Shown: one piece after another, positions 42,997 to 48,719 of the stretch
Numbering within the stretch: the stretch's first letter is position 1
Layout: each line of letters starts with the position of its first letter
Origin: Ferruginibacter sp.
Lineage (GTDB): Bacteria; Bacteroidota; Bacteroidia; Chitinophagales; Chitinophagaceae
Assembly (NCBI GenBank): GCA_025351645.1
Contig: JANXVN010000097.1
Location: 1-48,719 of the forward strand
Reading direction: 5' to 3'
DNA: 48,719 nucleotides
Translations under genes and position numbers: made by a program
The notes under the pieces: model-generated
Seen by the model: only the letters and a program-made list of their open reading frames with translations
What the model was told of the DNA's origin: nothing
The model's database searches: none

Positions 42997-43854
42997 TTAA
43001 TTAAAAATTTCCTTTGCCATCACTGGGTTTTCGGTAATTGCATTAAACAGGTGTTCAAGGTTTACTTTAGAATCTTCTTGCGCTGTGTTTGCAGCTACAA
43101 TGGAAAAGCCTTTTAACGACGCTTCAGCATACAGCACTTTTTCTATACCAGCTATTGAACCCACAGATTTAAAACAAAGCTTGTCAGCAATATCGCTAAT
43201 AGAAGCATTCAGCAGCAACTGCCCGTTATCAACTATAATCACTTTGTCTATCAAATTCTCAAGGTCACGTATTTGGTGGGTAGATATGAAGATCATCTTG
43301 TCTTCACTGAACACAGAAGATATCAATTTCCTGAACCTTATCTTAGAGGGAATGTCCAGGCCGTTTGTAGGCTCATCCAGCAACAGCACCCTGGTGTTAC
43401 AAGCAAGCGCAAAAGCAATGATGAACTTTTTTTGTTGCCCAAAAGAAAGGGTATTTAATTTGCCTTTGTCCTTTACATCAAGTTGTTCCAGGTAAGTGGC
43501 AAACTTAGCCTCATCAAAATGAGGGTAAAAGGGCGAAAACAATTTCATGTAGTTGGAAACAGTCAGTGGCGGCACGTAAACTTCTTCAGGGATAAAATAG
43601 ATTGTCTCTAAAAAAGAGGGCAGCCTTTTTTTTGGTGTAAAGCCATTGACAGATATGCTGCCTTTAGTAGGAAATAGCAAGCCGATCATGTTTTTAAGCA
43701 AGGTAGATTTGCCTGCGCCATTTTTGCCAAGCAATCCATAAATGCTGCCAGGCTTAATGTTAAGCGATAAGCCTTCATACAAAAGTTTTTTCTTATCATA
43801 ACCAAAAGAAAGGTTGTTGATTTGTATAATTAGTGTATTAGTTAAGTAGTACAC
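42997..43854 (-). CDS. ABC transporter ATP-binding protein (YtrB-like)
   Basis: This ATPase of about 285 residues has a Walker A motif (GKNGAGKST, residues 43-51), Q-loop near 89, signature LSFGQQKK at about 136-143, Walker B VLLLDEP (156-162) and H-switch near 193 (STHQ). It forms the nucleotide-binding part of the transporter with the downstream permease. The longest frame starts at GTG 43854, but the promoter and operator overlap that codon. Homologue-like sequence begins at IIQINNLSFGY, whose first codon (43828-43830) is ATT where an ATG would be expected. The start is therefore unresolved. Confidence 0.9.
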   Translation of the reverse strand: MYYLTNTLIIQINNLSFGYDKKKLLYEGLSLNIKPGSIYGLLGKNGAGKSTLLKNMIGLLFPTKGSISVNGFTPKKRLPSFLETIYFIPEEVYVPPLTVSNYMKLFSPFYPHFDEAKFATYLEQLDVKDKGKLNTLSFGQQKKFIIAFALACNTRVLLLDEPTNGLDIPSKIRFRKLISSVFSEDKMIFISTHQIRDLENLIDKVIIVDNGQLLLNASISDIADKLCFKSVGSIAGIEKVLYAEASLKGFSIVAANTAQEDSKVNLEHLFNAITENPVMAKEIFN

Positions 43855-43856
43855 TA
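43831..43856. promoter_or_regulatory. YtrA-type GntR operator
   Basis: AGTGTA (43832-43837) and TACACT (43850-43855) are a perfect inverted pair 12 nt apart. The wider 26-bp region is symmetric at 11 of 13 position pairs. YtrA-type regulators of other phyla bind an AGTGTA...TACACT site of similar spacing (from memory, 13 nt). It directly abuts the -7 element and should overlap the transcription start, so bound GntR would block transcription. Confidence 0.7.
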
Positions 43857-43888
43857 CAAATCTAAATGCCTTTTTTCAAACAGGCAAA
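43857..43888 (-). promoter_or_regulatory. Promoter of the ABC/GntR operon
   Basis: On the minus strand TTTG (43888-43885) and TAGATTTG (43864-43857) match the Bacteroidota -33 (TTTG) and -7 (TAnnTTTG) elements with a 20-nt spacer. This is the best promoter in the window. Transcription should begin a few nt to the left, within the GntR operator. Confidence 0.65.
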
Positions 43889-44140
43889 TTTTTTATGTAA
43901 ATATTGTAAAGATTTTTGTTGCCTGTAAAAAAGCCTGCATTGGCTAACCTATAAAATGTTTACTGGCTTTACTGTAAAGTTGTGGGCTGTACTTTTTGGT
44001 GGCTAATAAATATTGCAAAAAATGCACCGATTGTTACGATAACATTACCTTTTAGTTACGCTATCATTAATAATTTTAATATTACAATTTTCCACAGGTT
44101 TGCCACAGAATTGAGCAAAATTTTTGCATCAAAAATAACC

Positions 44141-46867
44141 ATGGCTAACAAAATTTACGGATTGCTCATTTTCATATTTACCGCTTCTGTGGCTTTTGCA
44201 CAAAACGCTGGCTTAAAGGGGCAGATAATAGATAAGAAGACGAAAGAGCCACTCAGCGGGGCTTACGTTCATTTTGACGATAAAAAAGGGGGTGCCATTA
44301 CAGACGCATTTGGGCAGTATTTTATCAGTAACGTTCAACCGGGGTTGTATAAAGTAAAAGTAAAATACAGCGGTTACGAACAATTTAAGGCTGAGATAGA
44401 ACTTACGGTAAACGCAACATCTAAATTAAATATTGAACTTTCAGAAAAGGTTGAATCAATAGAAACTGTAAATATTTATAGCAAAGCAAATATCGAATCG
44501 GAAACATCTTCGCGCCGCGCCGAAAAAAATGCCGCTAACATTACCAATGTATTATCTGCACAAGCCATGCAACGCTCGCCGGATATAAATGCAGCCAATG
44601 CCCTACAGCGGGTATCTGCCGTAACCCTTCAGCGAAACAGCGGGTCTGATGAAGCCTATGCCATCATACGCGGCCTGGAACCAAGGTATAACAACACGTT
44701 GATCAATGGCGTTAAAGTTGCCAGCCCAGACCCTGCATCCCGCTTTATATCATTAAGTATTGTGCCTTCGGATTTATTAGAAAGGATTGAAGTAAGCAAA
44801 ACGCTTACACCGCAAATGGAAGGCGATGCTATTGGCGGCACCGTAAACCTGGTTTTTAAGGATGCGCCTGAAAATGAATATTTTAAAGTCAATGGGTCAC
44901 TGGGTTACAGTGCCATATTCTTCAACCGTAAGTTTGATGAGTTTTCGCATGGGGCTGTGCAAACCAAAAGCGTAACCGAAAAGTTTGGTGCAGGCTATAC
45001 GGCGCATCCCGGTAATTTTAGCAGGGCTAACCTTGATTTTGTTAAAAAGAATGCGCCCTTAACCTCGCTGTTAGGGTTTACTTATGGGCATAGGTATTTT
45101 AAAAATAAGCTTGGTTTTATTATATCTGATAGTTACCAAAACCAATATTATGGTACTAATTCCCAATTCAATATTGCGCAGTTAGATAGCCGCCCGGGCA
45201 AAGGTTACCAACCCGTTATATCTGATGTGGCTAACCGCACTTACTCCACCCAGCAGCTAAACAACGGGCTATCTGGCCACATCGATTATAGGTTTAATGA
45301 TAAAAACAAAATAGGGCTCGACAATGTATTTTTGTACACCTACATAGCCCAGAGCCGTTTAAGTATTGATACGTCCATAATAGGTGGTAATGGCGGCAGG
45401 GTAGGCCCGGGTACTGGCGCAGTATTTAATGATAACCGTTCTGGCATTCAGGAGCAGTCTGTTGAAAACCTAAAGCTGCATGGCACGCATGTACTATCCA
45501 ACCACTTGTTGTTCGACTGGGCGGGCGTATATTCTAACGCTATACAAAAATCGCCCGATAGGGCACAAATATCTACCAACAAATTAATTAATCCGGATTT
45601 TACTAGCACGCCCGATTATTTGTACACTATATCGAGGATATGGCAAAAAAGCGGCAATAAAGATGTAAGCGTTCTTGCAAACCTAGCCTATAAAACAGGC
45701 TTGGGAAAAGGTAGTTCAATAGAAATAAAAGCCGGTGGATTGTACAGGCATAGTACCCGCTATAATTCACAAAATGAATACACGCTAAGGCCTACGCCAA
45801 CAGCAACCGGAGGCAAAAGCCCATTTATAGATATTTATTCTGTTGATTGGCTGGTGTATAATGTAACAGGTTCCTTAGCCAGCGATAAGGCTAATTATAC
45901 AGCCTATGAAAATATTACTGCCGGGTACGGGCAGGTTAAAATAACACTCAATAATGTTGATATAACAGGTGGGCTTAGGGTTGAAGGCACAGAGCAGGGT
46001 TACGATACACATCCCGTTGTGCTGGACATCCGCAGCAATGCTAAAAAAACTTATACAGATGCATTACCGAGCCTACAGCTAAAATTTAAATTGACCGACA
46101 AGTCTAATATCAGGGCATCTTATTTCAAATCAATTTCCCGCCCTGCGCTATATGAGTTAGTGCCAACGCCAACTTTTGGAGAAAGTACGGATGTTACCGG
46201 TAACCCGGATGTAAAGCATGCTGTAGCTGATAACTATGATATACGGTATGAACTGTTTCCTAAAAATGAAGAACAATTATTTATTGGCGCTTTCTATAAA
46301 AATATAAATAATCCCATAGAGTTTGCCTTAACAAGCTTAGTAAGCGGGCAAGCCAATACATCGCCACAAAATTTTGGCACAGCAAAAGTAACCGGCGCAG
46401 AAATTGTTTACAGCAAATATTTTGGCAACATCGGGGTATTGGGTAATTATACCTACACTTATTCAAAAATAAATACTACTAAAATATACACTTCTACAGA
46501 TGCTTCTGGTGTAACTACCTCTATACCAAAATTACAAAGCAGGCCACTGCAAGGGCAAACGGGCAATGTGGTAAATATTTCTTTATTGTATAAAAACGAC
46601 CAACGCAAAACCTTTGTACAACTGGCTTACACTTATACAAGTAAAACGCTGGCATTTGTGTACCCCAATTACGGCTATGATTATTACCAGCAGCCGCAAT
46701 CTTTTTTATCCTTATCGGGCGAGCAACAAGTATGTAAACACTTTGTGCTCACTGCCAAATTAAATAACCTGCTTAACACGCCCACTACAATTAAAATTGG
46801 CGGCCTGGTACAATCCAAAGACATTTATAACCTCAGTTTCAATATTGGTTTTCGTTATTCACTTTAA
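44141..46867 (+). CDS. TonB-dependent receptor (large)
   Basis: From ATG 44141 the 908-residue product has a signal peptide (MANKIYGLLIFIFTASVAFAQ begins it), a carboxypeptidase-regulatory-like domain (GQIIDKKTKEPLSGAYVHF), a plug domain (AMQRSPDINAANALQRVSAV, then AYAIIRGLEPRYNNTLING), and a long barrel ending FNIGFRYSL. An upstream in-frame GTG at 43982 would bury the signal peptide, so it is rejected. It imports an unknown ligand through TonB. A beta-helix lipoprotein and a beta-propeller gene follow and probably work with it at the cell surface. Confidence 0.92.
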   Translation: MANKIYGLLIFIFTASVAFAQNAGLKGQIIDKKTKEPLSGAYVHFDDKKGGAITDAFGQYFISNVQPGLYKVKVKYSGYEQFKAEIELTVNATSKLNIELSEKVESIETVNIYSKANIESETSSRRAEKNAANITNVLSAQAMQRSPDINAANALQRVSAVTLQRNSGSDEAYAIIRGLEPRYNNTLINGVKVASPDPASRFISLSIVPSDLLERIEVSKTLTPQMEGDAIGGTVNLVFKDAPENEYFKVNGSLGYSAIFFNRKFDEFSHGAVQTKSVTEKFGAGYTAHPGNFSRANLDFVKKNAPLTSLLGFTYGHRYFKNKLGFIISDSYQNQYYGTNSQFNIAQLDSRPGKGYQPVISDVANRTYSTQQLNNGLSGHIDYRFNDKNKIGLDNVFLYTYIAQSRLSIDTSIIGGNGGRVGPGTGAVFNDNRSGIQEQSVENLKLHGTHVLSNHLLFDWAGVYSNAIQKSPDRAQISTNKLINPDFTSTPDYLYTISRIWQKSGNKDVSVLANLAYKTGLGKGSSIEIKAGGLYRHSTRYNSQNEYTLRPTPTATGGKSPFIDIYSVDWLVYNVTGSLASDKANYTAYENITAGYGQVKITLNNVDITGGLRVEGTEQGYDTHPVVLDIRSNAKKTYTDALPSLQLKFKLTDKSNIRASYFKSISRPALYELVPTPTFGESTDVTGNPDVKHAVADNYDIRYELFPKNEEQLFIGAFYKNINNPIEFALTSLVSGQANTSPQNFGTAKVTGAEIVYSKYFGNIGVLGNYTYTYSKINTTKIYTSTDASGVTTSIPKLQSRPLQGQTGNVVNISLLYKNDQRKTFVQLAYTYTSKTLAFVYPNYGYDYYQQPQSFLSLSGEQQVCKHFVLTAKLNNLLNTPTTIKIGGLVQSKDIYNLSFNIGFRYSL

Positions 46868-46883
46868 TTAAAAAATATTTCAA

Positions 46884-48089
46884 ATGCTAACAAAATATAG
46901 TCAACTATTTGTAAAAGCTTTTTGCGCATGCCTGCTGTTAAGCGCCTGCAGTAAAGAGGAAACAACAACATTTACACAAATAAAAATTCCTTCGTCCAGC
47001 CCTATTTCGCCGGGCGATATCAGCGGGTTTTTAAAGGGTACTTTACTAACAGGGCAAACCTATACCGTTACCGCCGATGTTACCGTTAAAAAAGGCGATA
47101 CCCTTGCCGCACAGCCAGGTGCTATTGTAATTGTAAAAAACAATGCGCAGTTTAATGTACAGGGCGTGCTACAATTATTAGGTTCTAAGGAACAGCCTAT
47201 ATTTTTTAATTCCGATTCAAAGCAGCCTGGTACCTGGGGTGGTTTTCAATGCGATAGCGCACAGGCTATTACCATTAAATGGACACATATTGACAACACC
47301 GGCGGGCCGGATGCGGGCGGAAGCGCAAGGAGGACGATCCTTGTTAACAGGGCCATCGCGGTGGATATAGAAGATAGCTGGTTCACCAATGGGCAAGATG
47401 ATTTGATGGGGCTTTTTCACGCCACAGTAACTATCCTTAGAAATACCATCAGCTCTTCGGGAAGCACCGATGGCGAAGGCATCAATTTAAAATCGGGTGC
47501 AAAAGGCGTGGTTGCTTACAATGTTATTTTTAGCCAGGCAGGCAGTGGCATAAAATTGGAAACAAACAAGACGGTACCCTTTCCACAGACAGAAGTGGAA
47601 GTGTACAACAATACGCTGGTATCAAATGGCTGGCGCAGAGGTTCTGCAGAACCAGGCAGGGCTGTATCTGTGGGCGTTAACGCCATTGGCCATATCTACA
47701 ATAACATTATTGTAAACTGCTACCATGGGCTGGAACTTTTTGCAGATGGCGACCTTGTAAAAACAACTTACGGCAATAACCTTTTTTACGCTACCGTAGA
47801 TGTGTATACTGACCTTGTTGATTCTACGCAGAAGATTAATATCAGGGATAATTTTTACCCCGCTTCTGGTGTAGGCGCTACTGTAATCAGCGATCTGCTC
47901 TCCAAAAAAATAGGTAACTACGACCCATTGTTCGTTAATTTTGATGGTAAGGTAGCCGCACCTAATGGCTACCCTAACAACTACGATTTCCGTTTGCAAA
48001 ATGGCTCGCCGGCATATGGAACGGGCATGGCCAAATACAACCAGGACCTGGGCGCCTATACAACCGATAACAAAGGCAACCAGCACTAA
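46884..48089 (+). CDS. Right-handed beta-helix lipoprotein
   Basis: This 401-residue protein has a lipoprotein signal ending LLSAC22 and repeats typical of a right-handed parallel beta-helix: GAIVIVKNNAQFNVQGVLQLLG, ILRNTISSSG, VVAYNVIFSQAGSGIKLETN and HIYNNIIVNCYHGLELF. This fold occurs in surface polysaccharide-binding or lyase-like proteins. No catalytic residues are obvious. It starts 16 nt after the TonB receptor, so both are probably exported and surface-located partners. Confidence 0.82.
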   Translation: MLTKYSQLFVKAFCACLLLSACSKEETTTFTQIKIPSSSPISPGDISGFLKGTLLTGQTYTVTADVTVKKGDTLAAQPGAIVIVKNNAQFNVQGVLQLLGSKEQPIFFNSDSKQPGTWGGFQCDSAQAITIKWTHIDNTGGPDAGGSARRTILVNRAIAVDIEDSWFTNGQDDLMGLFHATVTILRNTISSSGSTDGEGINLKSGAKGVVAYNVIFSQAGSGIKLETNKTVPFPQTEVEVYNNTLVSNGWRRGSAEPGRAVSVGVNAIGHIYNNIIVNCYHGLELFADGDLVKTTYGNNLFYATVDVYTDLVDSTQKINIRDNFYPASGVGATVISDLLSKKIGNYDPLFVNFDGKVAAPNGYPNNYDFRLQNGSPAYGTGMAKYNQDLGAYTTDNKGNQH

Positions 48090-48142
48090 GCAAACTAAAA
48101 TATTTTTTATATAAAAAATAAGCTAAATAAATATTTAATAAG

Positions 48143-48719
48143 ATGAAGCAATTTATACTGGCAGTTTTATCCTGCTGTACCATAGTTTTTGTAAGCAGGA
48201 CAGCTTGCGCCCAACAAAAAGTATTGTATGTTTTCGATAAGCAGATAGCCTTGCCTGGCGATGGCGGTTACGACTATTTATACATTGATGAGACAGGCGC
48301 AAAATTGTATGTTTCCCATGGCACCACTGTTCACGTAATAGACTTAAATACTGAAAAACTAGTGGGTACCATCGGGGCAATGATGGGCAACCACGGTATT
48401 GCAATTGCCGCCAATGCAGGCAAAGGCTTTATCAGCGATGGCAAGGCAGATGCTGTTGTTGTTTTTGATATCAACACACTTAAAATAATTAAGACGATCC
48501 CGCTTAGCGGCAAAAAACCAGATGCTATACTCTATGACGCATTTAGCAATAGGGTATTTGCATTTAATGGCAGCAGCGATAATGCTTCTGTAATAGATGT
48601 AAGCACATTGAAGGAAATTGGCAAAGTAGCTTTAGATGGCGGCCCAGAGTTTGCCGTAGCAGACAGGCATGGAAAAATCTACAACAACATCGAAGACAAA
48701 AATAATTTGAAAGTCATTG
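48143..48719 (+). CDS. YncE-type beta-propeller protein, exported (partial, runs past window end)
   Basis: The frame is open from ATG 48143 to the window end (192 full codons, no stop). It has a signal peptide (MKQFILAVLSCCTIVFVSRT, ending ACAQ) and YncE-type propeller repeats, for example LYVSHGTTVHVIDLNTEKLVGTI and VVVFDINTLKIIKTIPLSGKKPD. It is a paralogue of the propeller at 26861. It starts 53 nt after the beta-helix gene and is probably in one operon with the TonB receptor. Confidence 0.88.
   Translation, partial: MKQFILAVLSCCTIVFVSRTACAQQKVLYVFDKQIALPGDGGYDYLYIDETGAKLYVSHGTTVHVIDLNTEKLVGTIGAMMGNHGIAIAANAGKGFISDGKADAVVVFDINTLKIIKTIPLSGKKPDAILYDAFSNRVFAFNGSSDNASVIDVSTLKEIGKVALDGGPEFAVADRHGKIYNNIEDKNNLKVI

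Noticed and set aside
43982..44140. GTG-initiated N-terminal extension of the large TonB receptor
   Set aside because: It would place 53 non-conserved residues before a clean signal peptide that starts at ATG 44141.

Overview
The window looks like a chromosomal segment of a Bacteroidota bacterium, probably near Chitinophagaceae. The pointers are AT-rich DNA, TonB-dependent receptors with carboxypeptidase-like N-terminal domains, a DUF4249 lipoprotein, a DUF5686 protein, LytTR and GIN-domain proteins, few recognisable Shine-Dalgarno sequences, and several TAnnTTTG (-7) promoter elements. No rRNA, tRNA or CRISPR array was seen. The taxonomic call is inference from gene families.

Region 1 (1-3059): the 5' end of an IS4-type transposase, cut by the window edge; a CoA-transferase; a decayed coding-like stretch; a small inverted-repeat element; and a Crp/Fnr regulator with an N-terminal four-cysteine motif.

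Region 2 (3060-17316): a nearly complete assimilatory nitrate/nitrite cluster. It holds nirB (split by a frameshift at a six-A run), nirD, an outer-membrane alginate-export-type porin whose leader has an in-frame amber codon, a NarK/NRT2-type transporter, a uroporphyrinogen-III methyltransferase (siroheme branch), a 1216-residue nitrate reductase fused to a NirB-like FAD/NAD module and a BFD [2Fe-2S] domain, a nitrate-reductase-associated protein, and a rubredoxin fused to a sulfite-reductase-like protein without a siroheme motif. On the opposite strand lie MobA (molybdenum cofactor guanylylation) and a small Rdx/SelW-like protein. Together these would bring nitrate in, reduce it to nitrite and then ammonium, and supply siroheme and Mo-bis-MGD. 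The divergent Crp/Fnr gene and two palindromes upstream of nirB suggest local control.

Region 3 (17368-26065): a GH5 glycosidase, a DUF4249 lipoprotein/TonB receptor pair, and two divergently arranged two-component systems (LytS/LytTR on minus, OmpR/HisKA on plus).

Region 4 (26217-33137): a PepSY-like protein, a YncE-type beta-propeller and a tripartite RND efflux pump (TolC-like, HlyD-like, RND).

Region 5 (33617-40598): envelope lipid/phosphate functions: PAP2 phosphatase, DUF5686 outer-membrane protein, DedA protein overlapping a GT4 glycosyltransferase, and a second PAP2 protein. The flanks carry hairpin and inverted-repeat elements.

Region 6 (40739-43888, minus): an ABC ATPase, permease, YtrA-type GntR regulator and GIN-domain protein. 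A well-formed Bacteroidota promoter is followed directly by an AGTGTA-N12-TACACT operator, and a long hairpin repeat separates ATPase from permease.

Region 7 (44141-48719): TonB receptor, beta-helix lipoprotein and a second YncE-type beta-propeller cut by the window end.
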